The notes: generated from the sequence alone by a model not told the origin. DNA of 64,000 nucleotides from Aphrophora alni (GCA_963513935.1 OY740773.1:95527291-95591290); one strand, 5' to 3'. Shown: positions 45,648 to 60,030, counted from the stretch's first letter. Program-made: numbers and translations.

Positions 45648-45961
45648 TATCGTCTTATTTATTCAAGTGAAATTCAAGTAGTAACCTATCGAAAGTATCT
45701 TCCTTTGTTATTCCAGTATTTTATGAACAGCCATATGACTTACGTCAAGCTGAAGACGACGTCTTCTGAAGTATATTTCCACAAAAGTTTGTAAAACATC
45801 TAGAGGTTTTTCTTCAATCCAAGCAGTTTTTGTTTTTATAGTCTCTTCATTAAACTATTCTGAGATATGTGTTATTGCTCTCTTTTGTAAGTACGACAAT
45901 GTATTTCCCATAAATTTGTTGATACTCAGAATTGATATTGACTAACATTAATGTATCGGTG

Positions 45962-45964
<3 letters not shown>

Positions 45965-46029
<65 letters not shown>
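45965..46029. repeat. (TA)n microsatellite
   Basis: About 32 TA units. Confidence 0.97.
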
Positions 46030-46032
<3 letters not shown>

Positions 46033-46146
46033 TAAAGCAACATTGTAATAATTTAATGTTTTAAGCTGTATATATCATGAATTTCCTTTATTTTATCGAT
46101 GGAATTATAGGATCTACAATCTACACATACCTTTCCTACCAGGTTT

Positions 46147-46196
46147 TTCTTGGCCAACTGTTGATCTTCAAAAACAAGTAAAAAGTGTATCCTAAT
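46147..46196 (-). repeat. Dispersed repeat family R2, partial copy 3
   Basis: CTTGGCCAACTGTTGATCTT, then AAAAGTGTATCCTAATG, matches the 22080-22130 end of copy 2 in the same orientation. Only this end is present. Confidence 0.45.
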
Positions 46197-46419
46197 GTTA
46201 ACTACAGTAATTTGAAACCTAAATTGAAATCAATATGTTATAATTATTTAATTTAAAAATAAATTATATTTATTCAAAGTTATTGCTATTTTTCATCCAT
46301 TGAGAAATACAATTTTTATTATGGTTTCTGATAAAGCATACTATATTATTTATTGTTATATAGTAGTTACATTTTACAGTTATGTTATTTTATTTTACCA
46401 CTCAGTGGTTTACTTATAC

Positions 46420-46680
46420 TGAGTAAGGGTTTGGAAAACTTGAAGAACCCCAAATTTGCTGAACCAACATAATTCCAATCTTCATGTCGTCTTGGGGTTT
46501 TATATCTCTGTTTTATATTTCCCAACTGGTCTTTATTATCCAACTCTTGTTCTCTTCCGACTCTGACGCTATAGAAGATTTGAGGGGTAATGATCCTTAT
46601 TTCATGCTCTTAACTTCTTATTTTTATAATAAGGCGAAGATGACGGAGAGGTTTTATGACTTACAAAAACAAGTAAATTA
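46420..46680 (+). repeat. Dispersed repeat family R1, copy G
   Basis: Shares CATGTCGTCTTGGGGTT, CTCTTGTTCTCTTCCGACTC, TGACGCTATAGAAG, TTATAATAAGGCGAAGATGA, CGGAGAGGTTTT. The open frame 46484-46681 is a chance reading through it. Confidence 0.65.
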
Positions 46681-47698
46681 AATTATTTTATTATCTAAAA
46701 AGATTAAATGTTGACAAATATCTGAGTAAGTGGTTTTAAAAATACGGATATAAAATCATTATCAACACATATTTTGGTACCATATAATTATTGTCTTTTA
46801 CTCTTTAAAAACTCTTTGTCTTTAATTATTTTACTCTTGTAATTGAAAAAATAATATAGCTTATATTTTAAAATACAAAGAAATTTAGACTGATCTTATG
46901 TGTCGTACAATAACAAGTAAAAACTGATATGAAATTGAATGTGGAAATATGAAAATTTATGTCCTAAATCATTAAGTGCAAAATGTTGTGAACAAATAAC
47001 TGGTAACTTTGCTGTAATAAAATATCAAGATTAACTTTACAGTGAAGTTTGAAGTGTAATTCACGTCAGTGCAAAGTTCGAACCACACATGTCTGAAGGT
47101 GTTTTGTTTTGCTTGAGGGTAAGCGTAAAACTTTTCATTGTTCAAAATTGTACAGCTAAAGTTTTCACTTAGTTAATTATTAATCTCCACAATGATTTAA
47201 GTGAAAATTGACATATCTTACAATATGATAATTGGCGTATAAAATATAGGGATATGAAGACACCAGTAAAACATTTGACTTATTTATGTAATACAATATT
47301 ATTTATTTTAACATTTCAAATAATATCAGTCTTCAAATTGAAATATATTCTTTGATTCTATAGTTTAGTTTATGTGAGATATGTAGAACACAAAATTGAC
47401 TTAAATGTGTGTTGGAATACTTATCATTGTTACAAAAACAATTAAACAATATACAAAATTTAAAACTGCAATATTAAAAAAATAATTGGAACAAATTCAC
47501 AGAAGTTACGAGAATTTGTATAATAAATGGTACAAATATATTTACTCACTAATCCAAATAAAAACTAACTAAACGTAATTGCCACTAAAAATATAATATC
47601 AGTTCGGTAGTTGTCAATTAAAAATTGAAAATGAAAATAACCCATGGACCCATGTCTTTGAAAACATAGTTACCAATACTTATTTTGTTCTTGATGTT

Positions 47699-47940
47699 TA
47701 AAGGCGAAAAAACCTAACGCTCATCCTCGCCTTGTACAAAAGAAGAGGAAAAGAACAAAAATCAAAAATTCTAACATCGCCGCGGTTAGAAATGTACTTG
47801 GGTTGGTCAAGAGAGACCTTATAGGAAAGATGAAATAGAGGGATCTAAACTTATTTTACATGAAATAGTTGTAGACGCAGCTAGGTTCCTTTGAGACTTT
47901 TGTGACGCCCATACTTACTATAGTGATACAGTGAGGGTTT
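47699..47940 (-). repeat. Dispersed repeat family R1, copy H
   Basis: The minus strand carries CTCTATTTCATCTTTCCTAT, AAGGTCTCTCTTGACCAACC, then TTGTTCTTTTCCTCTTC, ACAAGGCGAGGATGAGCGTT, AGGTTTTTTCGCCTTTAA. This is the best-preserved 3' half together with the start block. Confidence 0.7.
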
Positions 47941-48645
47941 TAAAATACTTAAATAAAGGTGAATCTTGCTTCACTTTTGCCATAAATATTTTTATTAAAT
48001 TATTTAATTTAAATGGAGTTTTTAATTAAACATTCTACTAGCCAAGCACAATTGTATACGAATAAGTATTAATTAATTTATAATCATCAACAACTGAATT
48101 GAATTGTTATTGTTTTATGTGAAGTGCACACCGACTTGTAATTTAGTACCTCATTGTTTGGAGAGAGAGAGAATATATAGAGAGTAAGTGTATTGTTAAA
48201 ATGTAGTGTACACGATTCAGATACAAGATGTTGAAAGAAATTAATTTCATTAGACGTTTAAGTAGTATTTTGTTCCTTTGTGATTTATAATGTCTCTGAA
48301 TTATATGTTGTAATTCTGTTTTGACTAATGCATATACGTTTGAATTCGGTTTTGACAACTATACGAAAACCTCGTTTAAAATATCAATTTTTATTTCGAC
48401 TACCGAGTATTTCGTTTCATTTATGATTAGTCTATAATGCCGAATTATCATACAAGATATATTATCCAATTTTCTTTGTAGCTGCAAACTAATTTATTAC
48501 ACTTTCATATAACTTTCATATACCAATATCTTTAATACATTAACTAACATTATCAATAATATTTTATTATTATAAGATATATATATATAATATATCTTAA
48601 TTTCCAATATATCTTAATCTTAATCTAAATAATGAGACACTCAAA

Positions 48646-48778
48646 TGTATCGTCAGTCGGAAGAAAATTAAATTTAGATTTCAAATTGGAATCAATATTC
48701 TTTTATATATTATTCAAATGAAAGAATATTGATTGCAATTTGAAACAGAAATTTATTTTTCTTCCGACTGACGATACA
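48646..48778. repeat. 133-bp perfect-looking hairpin element
   Basis: Arms TGTATCGTCAGTCGGAAGAA... (48646-48704) and its inverse (about 48717-48778) pair along about 59 bp with few mismatches, around a loop of about 12 bp. Edge sequence TGTATCGTCAGTCGG / CCGACTGACGATACA is exact. Small palindromic MITE or snapback; no target duplication beyond a weak TCAAA on each side. Confidence 0.75.
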
Positions 48779-48779
48779 G

Positions 48780-51700
48780 AATCAAATCACCATTTTAATC
48801 TTAAAATAATTCATAGTTGTTATAGAGAATCCACTGCAACATTCGTTTACGAGGAAGTGTATTAAGTTGAATTAAATTTATGTGTAGGTTATATTATACC
48901 TGTTTTATTTGTACTGTAAATACTTGCCTATCTTCATGAAGTTTATCCGAAATAACATGTCTAATGGAGTTAATATTTTAAAATTAAAATAATAGAAGTT
49001 AAATAAATAACAGCAACTGGGTAATGTATTACATCGTAAGATTTCCCCCAACGATTGTTACTATATATCTGAATATTAATTGATAAGTTGGAACAATAAT
49101 TAAAAACGCAATAATAGAAAAACTTTATTACAACAATTGTTTATTCAATGAATAACTTTGCGAGGCGTGGTTGTCATCATCAGACGGTATTACTGCTAAA
49201 TTATAAGTTATATGTAAACATAATGTACCGTAAATGTTGGCCTATCATGTGACCCACTCAACCGATGTAACAACCTATCAGCTTGGGAATACGCCAAGCC
49301 CTTGTTAGTGGTCCTTACTGAAAAATTAATACATGTTATCTGCTACATGCAACTAATCTGTGTAAATATTAGTTGCTTAAATTGAGTAGTGTAAAACTTT
49401 ACACTTGTGTATATGTCTTTCATTGTTACCATATTTCTTAAGAAAATTTAGGTAAAATTCAGAATATGTAAACATTTTACTCCAAAAATTTTTCATAAAG
49501 ATTACCAATTTCCATTTCTCTAACGATATCCAGATATAAAATATCATAATTTGTTAATTATATCTAAGTTATTTATTACTTAATACTTACTCCGTCTTGT
49601 GACTTATTTTGAAACATATGTAACGCGTTTCAGAACGTATGTTCCATCTTCCTACTCGCTCCTGAGAGGTCGTAAAACATTAATATACCACAGAACTTAC
49701 ACACCACATACAATAACGAATAACACTCCAATGCGCGCAGGTGTACACCAACTGTTCAAGAACGACTTCAGAGTTTTTAAACTGTCGATTACTCAAAAAA
49801 TGAGTTTTAATAACTATAAATAATAACTAAAAAATGTGTGAAAACTATTTAATTACGTTATGCTTTATTTATTTTGTTTAACGTAGATGATAATAATAAT
49901 TAATAAATATTTATATTTATATAAGCTAAACAGCTAGTATGTGTTTTTAATAATTTGTTAACATCGTAAACATGTACATTTTAAATTACCGTGATTATTT
50001 AACCATTACTTTAAAGCATAGTACCCAGTTGGTTCTGTATAAAAGTAAAGTTCCATCAGATACTAAATGACTCCCTCGAATATCATTTATGACAGTTCAA
50101 GTACTCTTTACTTTCCCCCTAAAGTCGTAAAACCTGTGTAAAAAATCAGCTTGTCTGAAAGAAAACTTGAATGTTAACTTGATATTAAACTTTACTGTGT
50201 AACTATTGAAAAGAATAATTGACTATATGACTAGTTTAATTATTGACTCTCTGAGGTTGTGGACTAAGAATTAAGAGTTAAACATACATCGTGAATTGTG
50301 TCTACACACTAATTATATCAAACATGTAAATAAACAATATTAATTTCACAATTTCACCTCAATTATCTTTATGTGGAAAATTATTTAGAAAGAAGTTAAG
50401 TCAGTTTTTCAGAAACCTTTATTAGTTCTTAATTTACATGAAGCAGCAGGGAAAAGTATTTAACACCATCAGTACAAATATAAGCATAAAGTAAATCTTA
50501 TTTTATTTGGTATCCAATACTTTCTGTAATTTTTTTAATCTCTAAAGGAGAAAGTTTGGGTGAAGTAAGATTGTTTACAGTGTTCAAGGTACTGATATAG
50601 TCGTAAAACCCATAAGATTATAAAGCAATAAGAAAGTAAGGTAAGTGAAATGTCAGCTGTTTGGGGATACTATAAAAAGTTCCTCTATCATGGATACATC
50701 ACACAATAAAAACCTATTTTTCGGTTAAATTATTTTTAAAAATATATTACTTTTTACTTATTTTAAAGTTTTCAGAGTCGTAAATATTTTTTCTTTGTAA
50801 ATTGTTTTCGCGTTTGTGCGCCACATACTTGGTAGGATGGTTTTCTGGCTATTTATTGTGCGATTGTTTTTATATCAATAAATCTGTTCATTACTAGAAC
50901 GGTTGGTTTTCTTGTTCCTGTTTGCGTTTCTCTAAATACGTTTCCTTTGCGATTTGACGATCCTGAATTTATCTTTGTACAACTATGAAGGAGAAGAAGC
51001 AGTGAAGGATTATTAATAATCAATTTACCATAATATTAAATCTTGTGTAAGAAATTACTGAACATGAAGTATTTTAATTGTTAAACAGTTGACAGACCAC
51101 TGTGAGTTGGGTTTGTGTGCCTGTAACTACTGATGATGATGACTTAGTACTTGAAACATCGTATTGTATTTGTTTTGCACAAATAGAGTGTATTTGTATG
51201 CACAATTGTTTAATTCATTTCATTGAAAATTTTAGTAACTAAGTGGGAATGAAACTTGATCTTTACCGAGTTAATTATCTATCTATTAGATATTATTTTC
51301 AAAATGTTCTGTGATATTAAATCAAATTAAAACAACTTGCGTTACTTTTTATTTCAATATACTTAGATAAACATTAATAAAATTTAATAAAGCAACAATA
51401 AGTAAACTCTCCTCTCATTATATTTGATTAAACTGGCCATTACAATTTTTCTTTACTACTCATAAATCCGAGTAAAAAAATGTATTTTGTTTATTCTCAG
51501 TAGGTCGTATAAAACAGCTAGTAAAGGAGGGGAACTAACTGTTTCTTCTTTTAACGACTAAATATTCCAACGGTGATCTAAACAATTATGAAATGAAATA
51601 GATTTTAAAATGTAAAACTGGAATCCAACCCTCCAACAGTTTTTAGATTTTTGTGTTTGTACCTACATTTAAAAAAGTATGTCATATATAAAAATATGAT

Positions 51701-54384
51701 ATTCTACATGATATATTTTACTCATATTTTCTTTGTATTTACTTTATTAAAGACAGTACCCCACCCATTATTTATTCTTTATAGCTAAAACGTTTGTAAA
51801 AAAGAGTTATACATTTCATAGAGGTACAATCTTTGATTGATTTTGCAAAGTAATAATTATAAAATTTAATCAATCACATGGAAATGCATTTCCGAACTGC
51901 ATTAAGTAAACTCCTCAATAAATAGATACCGTTGATTGTAGAAGTCCTGATTGACTGCAGAGCGTCTTTCATTTTATTTTTAATAGGGATTAAATTATAT
52001 TGTGTATTCACTTAAAATGAGCAACACTTTTGGAAATCTCACCCACTAAATCTAAATTAAAAACAGTTTTCCATAACACAAACACTTTGTCGATGTTTCA
52101 ACAACTAAAGTCTTCATCTTCGGTTATTACATATATCTTTTCTTAGTACCTAATACAGTGAAACTTTTGTAAAAACAAAAGGTTTTTGCAACCACTCATG
52201 ATGTTGATTTAATGAATTGAAAAATGTCTTTAAAAATAAAATATTTTCTGTACAAAATTGTGTTTTCATACTATTGGTAAATCCTGTAACTTTTTTTAAT
52301 GATATTTTCAGTTTTTGTATAAAATTCAGAAACAATATTTAAACCTATCTATAAAATTCTATCTTAAGTTTCAGAATTACAATCTTGGGATCTCTTTAAG
52401 CTTTCAACAAGTTTGTTTATGTTATCTTGCATTATTTTTATGTTATTGTTATTGCTTACTAATGCCAACATTTATATAAAATTTGAGAACATTAAAATAC
52501 GTCTCAACATACTAGAATTGTTTGTTATCGCTTTACAAATGAGAAGGTAACTTTGTGGCAGGTAATTTATTGTAGGTCCATAGTGTATATGGCAAGTTTG
52601 ATTTCGTTTTATTTAAATTTAGTTATGTTCGAAATCTAACAGTAATCCTGTAGATGTAAAATTAAAAAATATTGGAATACCGGGTTGTACTTTTTGTTTC
52701 TACAAATGTTGAAAATAACATGCGTGTTACACATCATACGCCCTTTACAATGTCTGAAGCGGAATAATTATATTAACAATCGCTAGTCTGAGGGAGACGA
52801 TTGTAGAGAGGTTTGTACAACAGATTAAATTTAAACAAATTAAATCCAAATGGAGAAGGGAAGAGACAGAGAAATATTTGTAGTTTGAAGAACAACGTGG
52901 AGAATTAGTTTTTATAGATTGTAAAAATAAACGGTACTGTTACAAAATTCTCCGACTATAAACAGAGGTTTAACTGAATTTACTATTTAATTGTTCAATA
53001 AATATTTGAACCCTGATTGCGAAAGCTAGAATTCGCCAAAGGGAATTCGATGTGTTGACTACAAATCAATCACCCGAGGAAAAACAGCCCAACAGCCCAC
53101 AATGATCGTTTGTACTATAATTAAACATGGTCTTAGTGTAAAGTGATATTTGTAGGATTAGAATTTTAATACTTGTCACAATATTCTTATAAAATCACGG
53201 ATTCTTTTTAGAAAGTATAATAATCTTTTCAAAGGAGCAAGTTGTAAACTCTTAATGCTTTGAAAATTAAAAATGTTCTATAATGCCTCAACTTAAACTG
53301 AATAAATCCTTGTCGGTTTTCTATTTCGATTTCAAAATAGTAACAGTAGTATCTGAAATAGGAGGGCAAACAATTTTATTCAACCCTATACATTTTTTCC
53401 TAGACCCATACCCTTTAACAGTCACTTGTTTACTTTTTTTGCGTAATGCAGTCCTGTGTCTGATTTTTTTTCTGATCACGTTTGTATCCAGTCTTGGACT
53501 GTTCAAGGTTAGCTTTAAACCTGATTTCCATTATTAGGTTTAACTTTTAGTTTTAGTTTCCAACATGGCACTAGGATATGTAGATATTTTTCACGTTGCT
53601 CTTGAAAAAGAAATTGATTTATACACTAGAAACGTCGTTTATTAGTTTACACAATAAACTAATGGCCAACGTCCATTTAAATCAGTAATATTATCCATCA
53701 ATATCAGAAAACTATGAATCCTGAAAAAAGTATTATAATATTAATAACAGTATTATTTACTCATTATTAACGACAAAATAATTTTATTTGTTAAATACAT
53801 ATATGTAATGGATAAATTTCGAAGATGTATTTAAGAATTTGATTTGAATTCTTTTAACGTGTTATCAGTCGATATCTCGAAAAGTATAATTAACATCAGA
53901 TTATAAACTTCATTTAATCATTCAATAATTAAAAAGTGTCGGTCTTTCCAATAGAAGCGAAAAAGTATTGGCGTACCATAGTTACCAATGATTTGTAATA
54001 AACTTAAAGGAAAGACAATTATTGAGGATAAAAAATAATGCAGGGAATAAAAATCCTTTGAATATACGTTGGTAGACATATAAAATATGTTTTCCTTCAA
54101 TGCAGATATAGTACCAACAATATAAGGGGTGGGGGCGACTGCATAATCCCCTAAAGTTGGTCGTAAATGTACTCGTCCTTTCATTAACTGCCCATCAATG
54201 TTTTAGTAAATAAATTTATACAAATGTCATGGGCCTTATTTTTATAACAACTGTTAAATATTTTTTATAGATTGGAAATGTATTTAGCATACATACTGAC
54301 AAATATTTTACACGGTTCTTAATCGATAAGCTCATTTTATTGTTTCAATTGATAAATGCAGAAACTGTATTAGTGGAAGGTGAA
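48780..54384. other. AT-rich non-coding stretch with retroelement-tail-like hairpins
   Basis: No gene supported. Short hairpin motifs of the type GA(T/A)GATGA-stem-GAAAC(A/G)TCG occur at 51130-51161 and, on the minus strand, 52091-52123; a related GATGATGA motif is at 49157-49183 (minus). Frames at 49599-49823 and 53283-53537 show no domain. Confidence 0.45.
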
Positions 54385-54530
54385 AGAACAATTTATTAGT
54401 GTTTTTAAGGATTTCTCGTGATTGAGAAGGACCTTCAACAGATGTTGACATTATTTTTGCTATTTTCAATCTTTTTTATAAGGCGATGATGTTTTTTTAC
54501 CTTTAAACATCAAGAAAATAAATTTAAACT
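54385..54530 (+). repeat. Dispersed repeat family R1, copy I
   Basis: Only the 3' half is clear: TTTTTTATAAGGCGATGATG, then TTTTTTTACCTTTAAACATC, AAGAAAA. Confidence 0.55.
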
Positions 54531-57500
54531 TCCTAGTTCGAAATTAGCTTTTCACCTGCAGGATGTTATGTATTGCACAGGAACTGGTAACGCTGTCTCT
54601 CCAACTAAAATAATACAATATTCACGCCTAGTTGTATTAAAATTATGTATAATTTGCCACATATATTGAAAAGTACCTTCAGCATGAATGCATTTTTATT
54701 CCTCTGGAAATGGTGTAATAACCACCTGCAATAAACTCTCTTACAAAGGTTTACTTTTACGAGTTGTTTTCTTGTCTGTAAGTAGTTAGTAATAAAGTAA
54801 AATGACTTTACACAACAACAATAAATGAGTTCATGAAGATTACGTTTGTTTACACATGCCAAAACTAAAATAAACTTATGTACAACTATATATCATCAAT
54901 AAAAAACTTTGCTCGTGTTTAAAATATATTTCTTATTTGCATGCATATGATAAAAAAAAAATAATAATAATATTATCGTAATTGTATTTTTTTAACGTAA
55001 AATTTATCACAATATTTCTCTAAAACAAACACTTTTAAACAGAAGAGGTAGACTATCAAAAGTAAATTGCACTTAACCCTTAATCGTTCAGAACCACGAA
55101 TGCGGTAGTACTCCCAACATAAAGAGGATTGCATATAAGTTAGCAGTCAATTGACTTAGGGAAATATACTCAACAGAGCTAACAGGAACGTGAAAGTTGA
55201 CTATTCAGTGAAGTTAGTCAATTAGTCTAAACCGATATCTAATTCTAGTGATGCAAGTCTGGAAATAAGGATAACTTTATATTTTCTCATCGTATGCTAA
55301 TTTAATTATAGCAACAATCATCAGGAAAACAAACTAAAATACTCTTTTATAACATTCCAATTATTTATCTCGATTACGTAACACAACATATTTGAAATAT
55401 AGTGGGGTACAACAGCGTAAACATATTTTAGTTTCTGTCTATTGAGTCACTGAAACTCGTCGAAAGTTAATATGAAATGATTTTTCATAAATTCGTAATT
55501 TCGTAATGATGTAGTGATATTAAATATTTATTTGTACTAAGGGGATGTGAATGATCGTTTCATTTAGGAAAGTTTGATAATATCAAAACAATAGACTCTT
55601 ATAAAAATGGCCGCGTGGATAAATTGTTTATTGTAGATATACATCAACGTTTTGCTTTCAAAGGATTCTTCTCCATTTCTCTAGGATAGAGAGTGTACAT
55701 AGTATGCTGTAAAAACTTTTTTTTTCTTTTTCAAAAATGAAACTGTAAAAACAAGAGTTATTACAACCGCTTGCAAATGTGATCGCATTAATTCAGCCTA
55801 ACTTAATGTAACTACCCATATCATCTAATGCATAACATGATATTTCTTATTAAAAAAGTCCATTTTAAATAATAAATTCAAAATTTCTGTTTCAAGGTTA
55901 TGTAGATAATATTTTTGTATAGACACATCTGTATAGAATTTAAATTGTGTCTATATATAGCTACAACCAAACGGCAACAGCCAAGCAGATAGCCTTGATG
56001 AAGCCTCATTATTATGTATAATCCTTTTAAAAATAAATGTTGGCGAATGTGTTTAAACAGTATCTTTTAATTAAAATCACAACTTAATTCTAACCTTATC
56101 AAGAACAACTCAAGAAAATGTAATTTTCTCTTCTCAAGGTTTTATTAGTACTTAAATAACCATTTTACAAATGTAGAGTAAGAGGAAGCAAATATTAAAA
56201 ATATGATTTAATAAAAAAAGTACTAAGAAGTTATTTATTGTAATGAGGTACATTTTATTTTTACGTACCCTTCCTGTTATACATTCGAAGTATAGGGTAA
56301 GTTTGGTAAACTGATCTCGTTTTGACCTCACGAAACCGAAAATGTATTTTCGACCTATTGTCGCCTGTACGTAAGCACGATAGCGGCCACATATTTAAGA
56401 CAAAAACACAAAAATTTGTTAAAGGAACTACAGTGTCCTCATATAGAAACTATTGAAATTCAGAAAAAGTGACAAATATATCAAAAATGGGGGCCAATTT
56501 AAAACAGTTTTTGCTCATATCAGTGTTTTATTCAAATTATAATACACTCAATGACAAATTTATAGATTTCAGTTCTGCGTGTAATGGGTACCAATCAGAA
56601 CGCTCTACGATGGAAAATAATATGTAATTGTCAATAATGTAATATTAAACCGTGATCTTCCAAGAAAATATAGTTTATTTACGAAACATTGCAGGGTAGC
56701 GGTATCTTCACGAGCGTAGTGATATTAATGGTTCCTTTACATATCTACAGTGACACACTGACAGGAATGAAGCATGTGGAAACTTTGTAATATATACACA
56801 AAGTCAAGAAAATAGTGATATTCACAATTTACAAGGTTCAGAAAATCTGTGTAACATTCAGAAAATAACTCTTTTAAACTAGGTTAGCCAGCTGGATGAG
56901 ACTATTATTTGGTCTACCAATTCAATTTAAAATATCCTACAAGACCCAAGAAACCAATGTACGATACATCATGATGAACTTTTGACAATACGATTTATTC
57001 CAGCCCAATTATGATTGATAAGCTGTCTAATAGTAATCCAATTACCAGTCTCAAGCTCTAGATGAAATAGTAGGCTTTATGAAAATCACTATATGGTATA
57101 TTAAGCTCACAATGATATGCAAGAATTAATTGAATTTATCTGAACAGCAATACTGCACCAGCTAATTTATGAGAGAGACTTTGTGATACTCCTAATTGAT
57201 AAAGTATCTAGTAATATAAAAGTGATAGGAGGTTTTAAATAAATATTTTTGAGAAAAATTAAACCAATATATCTATTTTATCTAAGCAATCAAAAAAGTT
57301 ATTACCTCATTTTAAAAATTGCTTTATATACGAGGCAAATATTTCAAATTGAGTCTCTCAACATTGAATTATGAAATTAGAGAATAATTTTACTGAATTG
57401 AATTTTTAAAGCTTTACTGAAAATACGAGTTAAATATAATTTTTATTTTATTTTTTTTCCTTTATTTTTTTCTTTCTCAAAATTAGTTACAAGTACAACA

Positions 57501-60030
57501 TATGTGAACATTTCTTGTAATATTTTCAAGAAAGTTTCGAAAAATAATTAGCACAAAATGTTGTAAAAGAGTTTTAATGTGTTTTTTAAAATGTTTTTGA
57601 AATAGAATACAGCAGGGATCAATAAACTGACAAGTTTAAATTAATACATGGTAAAATAAGATGCTCCTGGTTATTAAAATATATTGTTAATTTTAAACTT
57701 GTAGTGGATTAAATTATATAAAAGTAATAATACATATTTAAATGTAAAGGCTCTTCATTTTTTATTATTTAAATTCAATATATAAATTACAATGTATCAG
57801 ATATTTATGGCTAGTAGTAAAGACACAAGCGATATTGTGTTATGTACTTCGTTTATTTTAAAATCTATTTTGCAATTAAAAAGAAAGGCTATTTTGAGTA
57901 TCATTGGTATTTGCTACTAATTACTGCATTTGTATTTTTATAAACTTATATGTGCTCTAACATATCAGATTTTGAACTACACCTAAGTGTAAAACAAATT
58001 CAAATCTTGTATAAGAATAAAATAAATAAAATTGTTTGCTGTAGTTATTCATATAAATGCAATACTGATATTTCTTTACATTCTTTCCACACAGTTGTGA
58101 ATCACAGCTGTTGTTAACATTTCCTTTTTACCTTTTATTTCCTTTTAGTTGAAGCATTTGCATCGCACTTAAGAATGTAAGAAAATATACCCAGAATGAA
58201 AGCATCCTACCACGGTTTAACTGAGTGTTGTGTCTACTTCTAAATGTATGCAGAGCATTTCTTTATACATCTTTTTTTGAAATGCATTACATACTTGAGA
58301 TAAGTTGTTGTTGAAAATTTTACATAGGTAAGTATATTTTTTTATATTTTGAGTAAAACAGAATTTAAAATTAACTTTTTATCTAAAAATGTGATTTTAT
58401 AATATAAAAGGTTGATTTTAAATTCGGTTACACTCAATACATCATGCAGATTCCTAATAATTCTAATTTTATTTAGTTATTTTAAAAATTAATGGCGTTT
58501 TTAATCTACTCTAGTCTTTAGTCCACTACTTCACAACTCCAAGTATTGTAAACAAAGCAATTGTTGGCAAGTAATAATATTGTATACATTGTAATTATAC
58601 ATACATACATACATACATACATAAATATATATTATGTATTATGTGTGTTATTGTTTCACAAAATTGGAATTATTAAAACTGTCCTTTGTATTTAAAAGTG
58701 CTAGTGAGAAGTCATGACAATTTGCTTATTGAAATATTATAAAAATGTAAATGTTCATTTTTTTAAATGTATTTTAAATCTGTATAAGTGTATCTTGTTA
58801 ATATATATTGCTAGTCAGAATATTACTACACTCCATCACCTAAATATGAATATTCTATGGAAATAAACGAGTTTGTAAAAAAAAAATAAAATAAAAATAA
58901 AAAAAAAAATAAAAAAAAGTACAACCTTTAACTTTATTTTAGAGATCTTTAACATTAAATTTGGGGCTCAATTTTGGAGGTAATGAAAAAAAGTTGTCTT
59001 AATTTTAAGTATGAAAGATTACGTGTGTCTACTTCTATTGTGGACGAGATAAATTTGTTTTAAGTAAACGGGTAGGGCCTGCATGATTTTATCAGTAGTA
59101 ATTGACTCTTTCCATTGCAACCTTGTTTCTATATACCGTAGCTCTATAATTATACAATAACGTGTTGCATATGCTATACTAGAATTATAGATAGAAGATA
59201 AAAAAATGAAAAGATAAGAATGAATTTTGTTCTAATAGTGGTTTTAATGAAAAGTCAAACTAATATCATACATATTTTGTAGCTATTAAAATAAATGATA
59301 TTTGATTTAAGAATAGAACTTAGTGGTACGTTGTCACAAATCAATTACATAATAATACGTTTTTACTGTTGCAAAAGTGTATATGTTACTTTGTCATATA
59401 TTGAAATTTAAAAAAACACGATATACAGTATTACAAAAGTTATGCAATCAAAACTTGAATTAACGTTGTATAAAACAAAAATTTTTAAAATATTTATTTT
59501 GTTTTAGAACATATTAAGTTATTTTTTTGGAATTAATTTGAAAGGGTCGTTTTGAGACATTTTTCATGAAAAGTGTAGAACTGAACTATTATTATGTCAT
59601 TGTAACAGTTTATGAATTTTAGTTTTGAATGTGGTTTAAGTGATAGTTTAAATATCAGGAAAACATCACTATTTCCATTCAGCTGAAATGTATTTTACAT
59701 TACAATTAAAATTGTCTCGCCTAATTTGTGTTTTTTTATTTATTTCAGGTAAGTCTTTCTGCAGTGATAGGAGACCATTTCTTTGTGTACGTATTTTATA
59801 TTAAGCTTATTTTAATAAACAATACATAATGATACGAGTTGGGAACCTCATAGATTCAAGTACATTTTTCAAACTAATTATATGATGAAAAAGAATATTA
59901 AAAAATATATATTATCAAGGATGCCCATTATTTATTACTTACATTTTAATTACATGATCATGTTTTTATTAAATTTATTAATTAACTTACAATTTTGATC
60001 CCAATAATTAGCAAACAACAATGAGGCATG
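54531..60030. other. AT-rich non-coding stretch
   Basis: No gene supported. A GC-richer patch at 56270-56400 (CGTTTTGACCTCACG, CGACCTATTGTCGCC) has no open frame and may be an old repeat. (ATAC)n microsatellite at 58597-58623. Confidence 0.45.
58597..58623. repeat. (ATAC)n microsatellite
   Basis: Six to seven ATAC units. Confidence 0.9.

Larger units (their letters stand above)
45650..46419. other. Non-coding stretch with (TA)n and R2 fragment
   Basis: Contains (TA)n at 45965-46029 and a short minus-strand piece of repeat family R2 at 46147-46196 (TTGGCCAACT, then AAAGTGTATCCTAATG). No gene. Confidence 0.5.

Noticed and set aside
45248..45670. 140-codon frame and overlapping frames on both strands
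   Set aside because: All are translations of the GC-rich minisatellite in the pogo-like element; the protein text repeats with the DNA unit.
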